Assembly: GCF_004011835.1 (NCBI RefSeq)
Contig: NZ_RKLN01000002.1
Coordinates: 477,469-541,468 of the forward strand
Direction of reading: 5' to 3'
Source: Rhodococcus spongiicola
Lineage (GTDB): Bacteria > Actinomycetota > Actinomycetes > Mycobacteriales > Mycobacteriaceae
Length of the DNA: 64,000 nucleotides
Made by a program: the position numbers and the translations under genes. Positions 24,901-32,542 of this stretch are shown here, one piece after another. Each line of letters opens with the position of its first letter. Positions within the stretch are counted from its first letter, which is position 1. Below the pieces are notes generated by a model. It was not told the DNA's origin. It did no database searches and saw only the letters and a program-made list of their open reading frames with translations.

Positions 24901-27900
24901 GAGGAACCGTCGACGCGGCGGCACTCGGAGAATTCACCGAGCACATCACCGGACGGAATGGCGTGCTGGCCTCGGCCGCGCGTCTGGTCCTCGAGCAGCT
25001 CGGTTTCAGCGAGCCCGCGGCCGCCGTCGCGGCAGAAGACACCGCGCTCGTCGACCTGGTGTCGGCGGAGCTCGGCTCCGACTGGCCACGTCTCGTCGCG
25101 CCGGTGTTCGACGCGGCGAAGGCGGTTCTGATAGACGACCGCTGGGCCACCGCCCGAGAGGACCTGGCGCGTGCCTGGACCGGCGAGATCGACCTGACCG
25201 TTGAGCATTTCGACGCCGCCGGCGCCGCGGTGGCTGCGCACGCCAAGTGTTGGCAGCAGCGTGCCCGCAAGTCCGGACGCACGACGCTGGGTGAGGTCTA
25301 CGGCCGCATCGCACAGGTCGCGATCGCTCCGGTCGAGGAGACCGGGCAGTACAGCGCTGAGATCGCCGTCGTCACGGGCGCCAGCAAGGGTTCGATCGCC
25401 GCGTCCGTCGCCGCCAAGCTGCTCGGCGGCGGCGCGACGGTGGTCGTGACCACCTCACATCTCGACAGCGAACGCCTCGGTTTCTACCGCACGCTGTACA
25501 GCCGTAGCGCCCGGGCCGGTGCGGCCCTGTGGGTGGTGCCCGCGAACATGGCGTCCTACACCGACGTCGACGCGCTGGTCGAGTGGATCGGCGGTGCCCA
25601 GACCGAGACCGCGGGCGGCGCCAGCAAGCTCGTCAAGGAGCCGATGACCCCGACGATGCTGCTCCCGTTCGCCGCACCGAGGGTGGTCGGCGATCTATCC
25701 GACGCGGGTTCACGCGCCGAGATGGAGATGCGGGTGCTGCTGTGGTCGGTGGAGCGCCTGATCGGCGGCCTGTCGCAGATCGGCCACGACCGGGACGTCG
25801 ACACCCACCTCCACGTCGTGCTGCCCGGTTCCCCGAACAGGGGTCTGTTCGGCGGTGACGGTGCGTACGGCGAGTCCAAGGCCGCGCTCGACGCGATCGT
25901 CGGCCGGTGGTCGGCCGAGCGCACGTGGGCCGAGCGGGTCACGTTGGTGCACGCGCTGATCGGTTGGGTGCGGGGCACCGGACTGATGGGCGGGAACGAC
26001 CCGATGGTCGAGACCGTCGAGGCCAAGGGCGTACGCACGTGGTCGACCGACGAGATGGCCACCGAGCTGCTGCGCTCGTGTACGTCCGACGTCAGGCGTG
26101 CCGCCGCGAACGCACCCCGACTAGTCGATCTCACCGGTGGGCTCGCCGACGCCGACCTGGACCTGGCGGCCCTGGCGAAGGAGGTCGCGGAGGCGGCCGA
26201 GAACGACAGTGAGGCGAAGGACCGTGCCGGCGTGGACGCGAAATCCATTGCCGCCCTTCCTGCTCCGCCGCGGATCCTCGACGAGCCGGCCACGCCCTCG
26301 TGGCGCGAGCTCGACGTCGATCCGGCTGACCTGGTCGTCATCGTCGGCGCCGGTGAACTCGGGCCGTACGGCTCGGCGCGGACGCGATTCGAGATGGAGG
26401 TCGACGAGGAGCTGTCAGCCGCCGGGGTGCTCGAGCTCGCGTGGGCCACGGGACTGGTGGCGTGGGAGAACGATCCCGAGCCCGGCTGGTACGACGTCAC
26501 CTCCGGCGAGTTGGTACCGGAGGAGGAGATCGCCGACCGCTACCACGATGTCGTCGTCGACCGCTGCGGCATCCGCACCTACGGCGACGACGGTGCGATG
26601 GTCGACAACGCTGCGCCGCTGCTGACGTCGGTGTTCATCGACAAGGACCTGTCGTTCGTCGCCGGCTCCGAGGCCGAGGCGCGCGCCTTCGTCGACGCCG
26701 ACCCGGAGAATACGGCCGCCGCGGCCGACCCGGACAGCGGCGACTGGACCGTCACCCGTAAGGCCGGCACCGAGATCCGCGTGCCCCGCAAGCTGAAGCT
26801 CACCCGCACTGTCGGCGGGCAGATCCCGACCGGGTTCGACGTCACCAAGTGGGGCATCCCCGCCGACATGGCGGGATCCGTGGACCGGGTTGGCCTGTGG
26901 AACATCGTCACCACGGTCGATGCGTTCCTCTCCGGTGGTTTCACCCCGTCCGAACTGCTGCGTTGGGTGCACCCGGCCTTCGTCGCGAACACACAGGGCA
27001 CCGGCATGGGCGGCATGAGCTCGATGCGGTCGCTGTACATCAACACGCTGCTCGGCGAGTCCCGCGCGAACGACATCCTGCAGGAGGCACTGCCGAACGT
27101 CATCGCGGCGCACGTCGTCCAGTCGTACGTCGGAGGCTACGGCGCGATGGTGCACCCGGTCGCGGCGTGTGCCACGGCCGCTGTCTCGGTCGAGGAGGCT
27201 GTCGACAAGATCAAGCTCGGCAAGGCCAAGCTGGTCGTCTCAGGTGGTTTCGACGACCTGGGCATCGAGGGCATCGTCGGCTTCGGTGACATGTCGGCGA
27301 CTGCCAACTCGGACGAGATGGCAGCCCGCGGAATCGATCCGAAGCGCTTCTCCCGGGCCAACGACCGTCGCCGTGGTGGCTTCGTCGAGTCGGCCGGTGG
27401 TGGCACGGTCCTGTTGGCGCGCGGTGACCTGGCTCTCGAGATGGGCCTGCCGGTGCTCGGTGTGGTCGCGTGGGCGGGCTCGTTCGCCGACGGCGTGCAC
27501 ACCTCGATCCCGGCCCCCGGCATCGGCGCCCTCGGCGCCGGTCGCGGAGGCCAGAGTTCGCAACTCGCGTCGTCGCTAGGCGCGCTCGGAGTCACCGCTG
27601 ACGACATCTCGGTGATCTCCAAGCACGACACTTCGACCGCGGCGAACGATCCGAACGAGGCCGAACTGCACGAGCGGCTGGCAGCGGCCCTGGGCCGCAG
27701 CGAAGGCGCCCCGCTGTTCGTGATCTCCCAGAAGACGCTCACAGGTCACGCCAAGGGCGGCGCCGCGGCATTCCAGCTGATCGGCCTGTGCCAGGTCCTG
27801 GGTCAGGGCGTCGTCCCGCCGAACCGCAGCCTCGACTGCGTCGACGACAAGATGGCCGAGTACCAGCATCTCGTGTGGCCGCGTACCCCGCTGCGACTCG

Positions 27901-28250
27901 GGGACCGGTTCCCGCTCAAGGCCGGCGTGCTGACCAGCCTCGGCTTCGGTCACGTATCGGGCCTGATCGCGGTGGTGCACCCGCAGGCCTTCGTCGAGTC
28001 GATCCCGACGGATCAGCGCGACGAGTACCGGGCGCGGGCGCGGCAACGCACGATCGACGGGCAGCGGCGCCTCGCCGCGGCGATGTGCGGCGGAGACAGC
28101 CTGTACGAGCGTCCTGCGGACCGCCGCTTCGGCGGTGACGCCGTGCCGAGCGAGGCGGCTCGCGAACTCGAAGCCGGCGTGCTCCTCTCCGAGGAGGCTC
28201 GTCTGGGCGCCGATCACGTGTACAGCACCGGTAAGCCGGGGTGCCGGTAG
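18951..28250 (+). CDS. fas: Type I fatty acid synthase (FAS-I)
   Basis: A 3099-residue single-chain synthase, the size of mycobacterial FAS-I, making C16-C26 acyl-CoAs that feed phospholipid and mycolic acid synthesis. Domains in order: acetyltransferase with GHSQG near 162-166, FMN enoyl reductase with AGMTPTTVDP near 438 and GGRAGGHHSWED near 583, hot-dog dehydratase with VSGDHNPIHTSD near 1251, malonyl/palmitoyl transferase with FPGQGIQRSGMG near 1362 and AGHSVGEYNAL near 1461, acyl carrier domain near 1800-1880 with the phosphopantetheine serine in GVSSRRNQ, ketoreductase with VTGASKGSIAAS near 2140, and ketosynthase with VAACATAA (catalytic Cys) near 2740, SKHDTSTAANDPNE near 2886 and LTGHAKGG near 2930. 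All catalytic motifs look intact. GTG start is preceded by AGGAGAGG. acpS begins on the next base. Confidence 0.98.
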   Translation: MTIDDTAGNGRTSKDHSRIGAERSAVRPAAQRPLVDRLRAGEPYALAFGGQGAPWLSALAELTRDSGLEPALTELVNEAAAILEPVAQDLLVVRPVGFDPIAWILEQELAEDDAALAGPSAAALTSAAVSLPGVFLTQLAALRALQQQGLSPAATEPVATIGHSQGLIAAAAVHGGGAADGALLAAAQLIGAAASLVGRRRGVIAAADRSPMLAVSNVDPERLGAIVAELAEGVGEERAVVMAIRNGRRRVVLSGPPAQLARVQKGCEQIAEEETHAREAKSRGGSAFSPVFEPLSVEVGFHHPALREAVDIVGGWASRCGLDADQVRALAQGALVDPIDWVDAVEGAIESGAAWILDLGPGDLLTRMTSATLRGQGVGIVAAATRGGHRNLLTPGAAPEVSRAWAEFAPKAIELPDGRVAVETAFTRLTGRSPILLAGMTPTTVDPAIVAAAANAGHWAELAGGGQVTEQIFASHVQELKGLLEPGRAVQFNSLFLDPYLWKLQVGGKRLVPRARAAGAPFDGVVVSAGIPELEDAVSLIDELTEAGFSYVAFKPGTVAQIRSVIRIANEVPDFAIIVHIEGGRAGGHHSWEDLDDLLLDTYAELRSRDNLVLCVGGGIGTPERAADYLTGRWSNAYGFPEMPLDGILVGTAAMATLEATTSPEVKQMLMDTPGTPDWVGAGTAQGGMASSRSQLGADIHEIDNTASRTGRLLDEVAGDAEAVAARRDEIIAALDVTAKPYFGDVTSMTYQQWLRRYLELAVGVDSPQAFDCGGDVQDAIADATRSVWLDVSWRDRFGEMLQRAEARLHRNDRGPIRTLFADSATLERPFAALCALEAAYPDYATTLLHPADVPFFVSLCKTPGKPVNFVPVIDGDVRRWWRSDSLWQAHDPRYSADQVCIIPGTVSVAGISRVDEPVGELLDRFENATADELVAVGATPTPVAGRRHGGFGTGLLDAVLTAPDVLWADRLTRNPVRRLGEVAEWTIESDSVASHDKTGARLVVTDDEHVDLTVPLALDKTVEIRITVPATVLDGGAPVITAADAEESMAALLGVAAGQELPQVKNGVAHINLAWTPDLTADHAGVTGVGLPQTLSTSGEAVPDVVVGACWPAVFAVLGAATTESGVHVIEGMLDLVHLDHAVQLVGELPTETSILVVRAEAGDVVDTDIGRVVEVRVEVGAMLGEGLEAPAVAKLVERFAIRGRTGKGELADPARAGGSLSADVAETPRRRRRDLSMVAPRNMAAFARVSGDHNPIHTSDAAALLAGLDGPIVHGMWLSAAAQQAVAATDPDAGVPARRLTAWTARFLGMVRPGAEIDVRVDRVATDRGDEIVEVGCRVDGDLVMVATGRVAAPKTVYAFPGQGIQRSGMGLDARARSKAAREVWERADKHTRAALGFSILTVVRDNPTAVKARGVEHRHPDGVLHLTQFTQVAMATLGVAQVAELREAGAYVEDSYLAGHSVGEYNALAAVAGVLPLEALLEVVFQRGSAMHELVPRDASGRSDYRMAAIRPSQIGVTDDQLQAFMSEVGARAGEFLQIVNLNLKGSQYAIAGTVKGLEALEREIEVRREAFGGKRAFVMVPGIDVPFHSTVLRDGVDDFRAKLAELLPHEIEPSLLIGRYIPNLVPKLFNLGRDFVEEIVDLVPSEPLRAVLADFDSWAERPVQLTRVLLIELLAWQFASPVRWIETQDLLFTDLADGGLGVERFVEIGLGATPTVANLASQTIKLPEHTNAKVEVLNIEREASIVYSTDVDPAPAEDEPADEPEVPAAAAPATPAPAAAPATPAGGPRPDDIAFKAADATKVLIALWTKLRPDQIGPADTIEALCDGVSSRRNQLLVDLGSELSLGAIDGAADADMGSLSVTVDRLARTYKPFGPVLTDSIGDHLRRVLGPSGRRPAAIADRVKKVWELGDGWVHHVTAEVVLGTRDGSSVRGGEMGGLHEGALADGAAVDALVDAAVQSVANRRGVVVSMPAASGGGGGTVDAAALGEFTEHITGRNGVLASAARLVLEQLGFSEPAAAVAAEDTALVDLVSAELGSDWPRLVAPVFDAAKAVLIDDRWATAREDLARAWTGEIDLTVEHFDAAGAAVAAHAKCWQQRARKSGRTTLGEVYGRIAQVAIAPVEETGQYSAEIAVVTGASKGSIAASVAAKLLGGGATVVVTTSHLDSERLGFYRTLYSRSARAGAALWVVPANMASYTDVDALVEWIGGAQTETAGGASKLVKEPMTPTMLLPFAAPRVVGDLSDAGSRAEMEMRVLLWSVERLIGGLSQIGHDRDVDTHLHVVLPGSPNRGLFGGDGAYGESKAALDAIVGRWSAERTWAERVTLVHALIGWVRGTGLMGGNDPMVETVEAKGVRTWSTDEMATELLRSCTSDVRRAAANAPRLVDLTGGLADADLDLAALAKEVAEAAENDSEAKDRAGVDAKSIAALPAPPRILDEPATPSWRELDVDPADLVVIVGAGELGPYGSARTRFEMEVDEELSAAGVLELAWATGLVAWENDPEPGWYDVTSGELVPEEEIADRYHDVVVDRCGIRTYGDDGAMVDNAAPLLTSVFIDKDLSFVAGSEAEARAFVDADPENTAAAADPDSGDWTVTRKAGTEIRVPRKLKLTRTVGGQIPTGFDVTKWGIPADMAGSVDRVGLWNIVTTVDAFLSGGFTPSELLRWVHPAFVANTQGTGMGGMSSMRSLYINTLLGESRANDILQEALPNVIAAHVVQSYVGGYGAMVHPVAACATAAVSVEEAVDKIKLGKAKLVVSGGFDDLGIEGIVGFGDMSATANSDEMAARGIDPKRFSRANDRRRGGFVESAGGGTVLLARGDLALEMGLPVLGVVAWAGSFADGVHTSIPAPGIGALGAGRGGQSSQLASSLGALGVTADDISVISKHDTSTAANDPNEAELHERLAAALGRSEGAPLFVISQKTLTGHAKGGAAAFQLIGLCQVLGQGVVPPNRSLDCVDDKMAEYQHLVWPRTPLRLGDRFPLKAGVLTSLGFGHVSGLIAVVHPQAFVESIPTDQRDEYRARARQRTIDGQRRLAAAMCGGDSLYERPADRRFGGDAVPSEAARELEAGVLLSEEARLGADHVYSTGKPGCR

Positions 28251-28664
28251 ATGGCGATCCTGGGTATCGGGTTCGACGTCGTCACGATCTCGGAGTTCGG
28301 TGAGCAGCTGAAGCGTCCGGGTACCGCGATGAAGTCGAGCTTCCGTCCGGCCGAGCGTCGGTACTGCGAGTCCCGCAGTACCGATCCGGCCCGGCACTAT
28401 GCGGTCCGGTGGGCCGCGAAGGAGGCGGTGATCAAGGCGTGGGCTGCGTCGCGATTCGCCCGCCCGCCCGCGGTCGGGGACAACGCCTATGTGCTGGTCG
28501 AGGTCGTCAACGATGCCTGGGGCCGGCCCAGCATCAAGCTGCACGGTGAGGCCGCCGAGTTCCTCCCCGGGGCGAAGATCCACCTGTCCCTGACCCACGA
28601 CGGGGATGTGGCGGGCGCGATGGTCGTCGTCGAAGAACCTGGCCCGATCGAGCCCATCGGCTGA
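28251..28664 (+). CDS. acpS: Holo-acyl carrier protein synthase for FAS-I
   Basis: A 137-residue phosphopantetheinyl transferase of the AcpS type. It transfers 4'-phosphopantetheine from CoA to the serine of the FAS-I acyl carrier domain. Family motifs are GIGFDVVTISEF near residue 4 (magnesium-binding Asp), RYCESRSTDPARHYAVRWAAKEAVIKA with the WAxKEA signature near residues 60-70, and HLSLTHDGDVAGAMVV near the C-terminus. The ATG follows the fas stop with no gap, so the two are translationally coupled, as in mycobacteria (Rv2524c-Rv2523c). A strong hairpin terminator follows. Confidence 0.95.
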   Translation: MAILGIGFDVVTISEFGEQLKRPGTAMKSSFRPAERRYCESRSTDPARHYAVRWAAKEAVIKAWAASRFARPPAVGDNAYVLVEVVNDAWGRPSIKLHGEAAEFLPGAKIHLSLTHDGDVAGAMVVVEEPGPIEPIG

Positions 28665-28680
28665 TCGGGTACCCAAGGAC

Positions 28681-28721
28681 GCGAGGCCGGTCGATGGACA
28701 CAATCCTTCGACCGGCCTCGC
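28681..28721 (+). terminator. Hairpin terminator after acpS
   Basis: A perfect 14-pair stem (28681-28694 with 28708-28721) with a 13-base loop lies 16 bases after the acpS stop. It also sits just past the 3' end of the convergent TetR gene and can serve both directions. Confidence 0.8.
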
Positions 28722-28758
28722 CGCATGTCCGAATCGTGTGACGGCGACGGGCTCCGTG

Positions 28759-29448
28759 CTAGCTGGAGCGAGATTCCTTCTCCGCGACCAGCAGATACGC
28801 GGCCATGAGTCGTTTGAGTTCGGCAACCGCGTCGGCGTGGCTCTGGCCGTCCTGTACCGAGAAGTTGAGCATCGAGTACACAACGTGGACGAGCACTTCG
28901 GCCATCATCGTGCGGCGCTCACGCGCCGTGTGCGGGGTAAGGGGCGCGAGCATGCGGGCGACCTGCTCGGCGAACTCCTTCTCGTGGATCACGCCGGTGG
29001 CGCGTGTCGACGGAGTCGACTGCATCGCCAGCCACACCTCGCGGCGGGACGGGTCCGACGTCCACAGGCCGGCCATGTGGTCGACGAACTTGTTGAGGAA
29101 ACGTAGCCAGTCGATCGAGGGCACCTCGCCCTTGAACGCTTCGAGTTCCTGCTGTACGCCGACCAGATCCTGTCGGTTCAGCTCGCAGACGATGACGTAC
29201 TTGTTGGCGAAGAACTGGTACAGGGTGCCGATCGGGACATCGGCGCGTGCGGCCACCTCTTCGCACGTGAACGACTCGAAGCCGACGTCGACCAGCAGGT
29301 CACGGGATGCAGTCAGAAGGGCGTCGAACTTGCGGCGGCTCCGTTCCTGCGTCGGACGTCGCCGGGGCATCAGCTCCTGGGGGTCGCTCTCGACCTCCAG
29401 CGCGGGGTCCACCCTGCGGCGTGGACGGCGGCTGGCTGTGGGCTCCAC
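28759..29448 (-). CDS. TetR/AcrR family transcriptional regulator
   Basis: A 229-residue repressor-type protein with a TetR DNA-binding domain near residues 35-85: KFDALLTASRDLL, then the helix-turn-helix EEVAARADVPIGTLYQFFANKYV. The remaining helical ligand domain has no recognisable ligand signature. The start is uncertain: GTG at 29448 gives a basic and acidic N-terminal extension; ATG at 29370 lies right after AGGAG but with only 3 bases of spacing. It is convergent with fas-acpS and divergent from the M20 peptidase gene, so the 135-base divergent gap is its most likely binding site. It does not resemble mycobacterial FasR, which is encoded elsewhere in M. tuberculosis (Rv3208), so control of fas is possible but unproven. 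Confidence 0.85.
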   Translation of the reverse strand: MEPTASRRPRRRVDPALEVESDPQELMPRRRPTQERSRRKFDALLTASRDLLVDVGFESFTCEEVAARADVPIGTLYQFFANKYVIVCELNRQDLVGVQQELEAFKGEVPSIDWLRFLNKFVDHMAGLWTSDPSRREVWLAMQSTPSTRATGVIHEKEFAEQVARMLAPLTPHTARERRTMMAEVLVHVVYSMLNFSVQDGQSHADAVAELKRLMAAYLLVAEKESRSS

Positions 29449-29583
29449 GAGAACAGGTTATCGGTCTCGTGGGCCGGATTCGACGAGGCCCGCGTTCGTG
29501 TGTCCCGCGGTATCGCTCACATCTGCACCGCCGCCGACTCGTAGGCTCGGACGAGACCAGTCGTGGCGATTGTGGAGGTGGCC

Positions 29584-30951
29584 GTGGTGGAACAGTCGGA
29601 TCGGATTCGCTCCCGGATCGAGCAGCTCATGCCGACCGCGCGGGACGAGCTTGCGACGCTGGTCGCCTTCCGGTCCATCGCCGATCCCCGACAGTCCCCA
29701 CCCGAGCAGTGCACGGGAGCCGCGAACTGGGTTGCCGACGCGTTCCGGGCCGTCGGCATCGCCGATGTCGATCTGGTCGAGACATCCGACGGATCGACGG
29801 CCGTTGTCGGGCATCAGCCCGGCCCCGACGGTGCGCCGACCGTGCTGCTCTACAGCCACTACGACGTGCAACCCGCGGGCGACGAGGCATTGTGGGATTC
29901 GCCGCCGTTCGAGTTGACCGAGCGGGACGGACGCTGGTACGGGCGTGGCGCCGCCGACTGCAAGGGCAATCTCGTGATGCACCTGCTGGCATTGCGTGCT
30001 CTCACGGCGGCAGACGAGCCGTTGCCGGTCGGTGTGCGGATCGTGTCGGAGGGTTCCGAGGAGATGGGGACCGGCGGACTCGAGCAGTTGGTCCGCGAAC
30101 GCCCCGAACTGTTCGCGGCCGACGTGGTGGTGATCGCGGACACCGGCAACGTCGCGGTGGGCGCACCGACGCTCACGACCAGTTTGCGGGGCATCGTGAA
30201 CGTCGTGGTCAACGTGGAAACCTTAGCGGGCGAGCTACATTCGGGCATGTATGGGGGTTCGGCGCCGGATGCACTCGCGGCGCTCGTGCAGATGCTCTCG
30301 ACGCTACGGGATCACGGCGGCAATACCGTCGTCGGCGGCCTCGACACCGCCCAGGTCTGGGACGGGGCCGAGTACCCGGAGGAGCAATTCCGTAGGGATG
30401 CCGGGGTGCTCGACGGTGTCCGGCTCACTGGATCGGGTTCTGTCGCCGACGCGGTGTGGGCTCGCCCGGCATTGACGATCCTCGGCATCGATGCGCCGCC
30501 GGTCGTGGGTTCCGCTGCCGCGATCCAGCCGCGGGCGTCGGCCCGACTCAACCTGCGGGTCCCGCCGGGGATGGATCCGGTGCGGGCGCAGGACGCGCTG
30601 GTGACACACCTCGAGAAGGCGGCGCCGTGGGGCGCTCACGTGACGGTCGAGCGGGAGGCCTTCGGTGAGCCGTTCCAGGCCCGGACGTCGGGAATCGGGT
30701 ACGCCGCGCTGACGGTGGCGTTGACGGCTGCGTTCGGTACCGATGTCGTGGTTGCGGGCCAGGGCGGAACCATCCCGTTGTGCAACGTGCTGGCCGAGCA
30801 GTTTCCCGACGCCGAGATCGTGCTCATGGGGGTCGAGGAGCCACGGGCGCTGATCCACGCCCCGAACGAGAGCGTCGACCCGTCGGAGATCGAGAATCTG
30901 GCCGTGGCCGAGGCCCTGTTTCTACAGGAGCTCGGTGATCGAGTCGGGTGA
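29584..30951 (+). CDS. M20 family metallopeptidase (dipeptidase/deacylase type)
   Basis: A 455-residue zinc hydrolase of the M20 family, probably cleaving dipeptides or N-acyl amino acids in the cytoplasm. Metal and catalytic motifs are in order: LLYSHYDVQPAGD near residue 89 (zinc His and Asp), GRGAADCKGN near 120 (bridging Asp), VSEGSEEMGTGGL near 157 (catalytic and zinc Glu), ADTGNVAVG near 185 and a late His in ALIHAPNESVDP near 423. The dimerisation lid domain lies between. GTG at 29584 follows GGAGG by 5 bases; in-frame GTGs at 29563 and 29587 are alternatives. It corresponds in position to Rv2522c between acpS and bcp. The stop is 10 bases from the convergent bcp stop. Confidence 0.88.
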   Translation: MVEQSDRIRSRIEQLMPTARDELATLVAFRSIADPRQSPPEQCTGAANWVADAFRAVGIADVDLVETSDGSTAVVGHQPGPDGAPTVLLYSHYDVQPAGDEALWDSPPFELTERDGRWYGRGAADCKGNLVMHLLALRALTAADEPLPVGVRIVSEGSEEMGTGGLEQLVRERPELFAADVVVIADTGNVAVGAPTLTTSLRGIVNVVVNVETLAGELHSGMYGGSAPDALAALVQMLSTLRDHGGNTVVGGLDTAQVWDGAEYPEEQFRRDAGVLDGVRLTGSGSVADAVWARPALTILGIDAPPVVGSAAAIQPRASARLNLRVPPGMDPVRAQDALVTHLEKAAPWGAHVTVEREAFGEPFQARTSGIGYAALTVALTAAFGTDVVVAGQGGTIPLCNVLAEQFPDAEIVLMGVEEPRALIHAPNESVDPSEIENLAVAEALFLQELGDRVG

Positions 30952-30961
30952 TCGAACAGGG

Positions 30962-31432
30962 TCAGACCGACAGATCGCGGCGCAACTTCGCGACGTGCCC
31001 GGTGGCACGCACGTTGTACTGCGCTACCTCGATCTTGCCGTCCTCGCCGACGAGGAAGGTCGACCGGATCACGCCCTGGACGACTTTGCCGTACATCTTC
31101 TTCTCGCCGAATGCGCCCCACGCGGTGAGCGTTGCCTTCTCCGGATCCGACAGCAGAGGAAAGTTCAGGCCCTCGCTGTCGCGGAACTTTTCAAGCTTGG
31201 CGGGCTTGTCAGGGGAGATGCCGACGACGTCGAGACCGGCCTCGTTCAGTTCGGAGAGGCTGTCGCGGAAGTCGCACGCCTGCTTGGTACACCCGGGCGT
31301 GCTCGCGGCGGGGTAGAAGTACACGATCACTTTGCGGCCCCGGTAGTCGGCGAGCGACACGTCGTTGCCGTCGGCGTCGGGCAACGTGAAGGCGGGGGCG
31401 AGGTCTCCGGGTGCAAGCCTGTTGTCGGTCAC
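30962..31432 (-). CDS. bcp: Thioredoxin-dependent peroxiredoxin (BCP/PrxQ type)
   Basis: A 156-residue peroxiredoxin that reduces hydrogen peroxide and organic hydroperoxides with electrons from thioredoxin. APAFTLPDADG opens the thioredoxin fold; the active site STPGCTKQACDFRD gives the peroxidatic Cys48 and resolving Cys53, five residues apart as in the atypical two-cysteine PrxQ type; GISPD and the FPLLSD segment follow. I chose the GTG at 31432, which gives the standard N-terminus; the frame is open far upstream but without family similarity. It is the positional equivalent of Rv2521. It is divergent from the DUF3618 gene, so the 160 bases between them hold both promoters. Confidence 0.94.
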   Translation of the reverse strand: MTDNRLAPGDLAPAFTLPDADGNDVSLADYRGRKVIVYFYPAASTPGCTKQACDFRDSLSELNEAGLDVVGISPDKPAKLEKFRDSEGLNFPLLSDPEKATLTAWGAFGEKKMYGKVVQGVIRSTFLVGEDGKIEVAQYNVRATGHVAKLRRDLSV

Positions 31433-31593
31433 AGCGAATGAGGCTACCCAAGACGTCCGACGGCTCGTACACCATCTTGATGGACACAATCCGCCGCGCT
31501 CGCCCCACTGTTTTACGGTTGTGACGGCCGGTGCCGGTAGCGTGACCGGCACAGCAGCATCACAGCGCACCGATTTCGACAGTTGGAGGACAC

Positions 31594-31815
31594 GTGCCCA
31601 GGGACACCGAGGCCATCGAGCGGGACATCGAGAACGCCCGCAATCAGCTCGCGGAAACACTCGACGTGCTCGCTGTCCGGACCAACCCCAAGCGGCTGGT
31701 CGAGACGACCAAGCACAACCTGCTCGCGAAGCTGAACGAGCCTGCAGTCAAAGCGGCTCTCATCGGTGCCGGTACCGTCGTCGGACTCCTGGTGCTACGC
31801 AAGATCTTCCGCTGA
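31594..31815 (+). CDS. DUF3618 small membrane protein
   Basis: A 73-residue protein of the actinobacterial DUF3618 family. The N-terminal IERDIENARNQLAETLDVLA is an amphipathic, probably coiled-coil helix; NPKRLVETTKHNLLAKL follows; a single membrane helix (ALIGAGTVVGLLVLRKIF) closes the chain. The function of the family is unknown. GTG start is preceded by GGAGGA at 7 bases. It matches Rv2520c by position and architecture. A hairpin terminator begins 16 bases after the stop. Confidence 0.85.
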   Translation: MPRDTEAIERDIENARNQLAETLDVLAVRTNPKRLVETTKHNLLAKLNEPAVKAALIGAGTVVGLLVLRKIFR

Positions 31816-31830
31816 ACGGCCGTTCGGAGC

Positions 31831-31866
31831 GTGGCGGGATGCCGACGTACGTTGCCATCCCGCCGC
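31831..31866 (+). terminator. Hairpin terminator after the DUF3618 gene
   Basis: An 11-pair stem (31831-31841 with 31856-31866, one G-U pair) with a 14-base loop lies just after the stop codon. Confidence 0.65.
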
Positions 31867-32542
31867 ACCGGCCGGCATCCGTCGTTCGAGGAGCGTGAAG
31901 AGACCGCGCTCAAAGCGCACCGCGGTAGGTGCGCGAGACACCAGTGAGCCTCTGCGGCAACAATTCCCGAAGGGGAAGATCCCGTCTTCCCGAAGAGGTC
32001 GCCGTCGTCGCCAACACCCTCAATAGGGGACCCCGCAAGACACTCGGATGTAGGACATTCGCCGAAGATCTCGGTAAGCAGCCTCGGTCGATGCAACACC
32101 CCGGTGTTGCATCGACCGGTTGAATCCGCCCAGTTCAGAGGTCGTGGGATCGTGTCTTCGTCAACAAACGGTTGACTGCTCGGGCGTCGTTCCGGGTGTT
32201 TCGGCGCGTCGCATACGCCACTGATGCGTGATTCGTCCGCCTCTGGGGACCTGCAGCAAACCCCGGTAGCAGAAGATCGCCATGAGGCCGGAACCGTCAA
32301 CCGCACACCGCCCGGTCCGGGCCATGTGTCATTTGTCCAGCTAACCGTCCTCGACGCGCTTCCTCCAACTGGTTGCTGACGATACGGGCGGGTAACCAAA
32401 TCGCCGACTGGCAAATCATTAGCAACAACGCGACCGTTTGTTTCGCAAAACCGATACATCGCCGTGATGAAGTCGTTATGGTGTTCGCGATCCGCGCGGA
32501 TCATCTCTCCATCCATCAGCAAAATCTGAAGAGGAGTGACGC
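31867..32542. other. Non-coding region upstream of the exported protein gene
   Basis: About 675 bases with no credible gene, and lower in GC than its surroundings in the last 200 bases (stretches such as GCAAATCATTAGCAACAAC). It contains a 7-pair hairpin (31973-31979 with 31985-31991) and the large palindrome listed separately. Long open frames on the minus strand here cross the DUF3618 gene and show no protein-like composition. The 3' end should contain the promoter of the exported protein gene at 32543. Confidence 0.5.
32085..32118. repeat. Near-perfect 34-base palindrome
   Basis: Sixteen bases at 32085-32100 are exactly inverted at 32103-32118, with only 2 bases between. It could be a bidirectional terminator, a small-RNA 3' end or an operator. 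It is more than 250 bases from the nearest upstream stop codon, so it is not explained by the annotated genes. Confidence 0.8.

Noticed and set aside
28759-29448. The TetR gene as FasR
   Set aside because: Its sequence does not resemble what I recall of mycobacterial FasR, and fasR is not beside fas in mycobacteria; kept as a general TetR regulator.
31644-32522. A 292-codon minus-strand open frame in the non-coding region
   Set aside because: It overlaps the DUF3618 gene and its terminator, has no credible ribosome site, and reads as random Ser/Arg/Pro-rich sequence.
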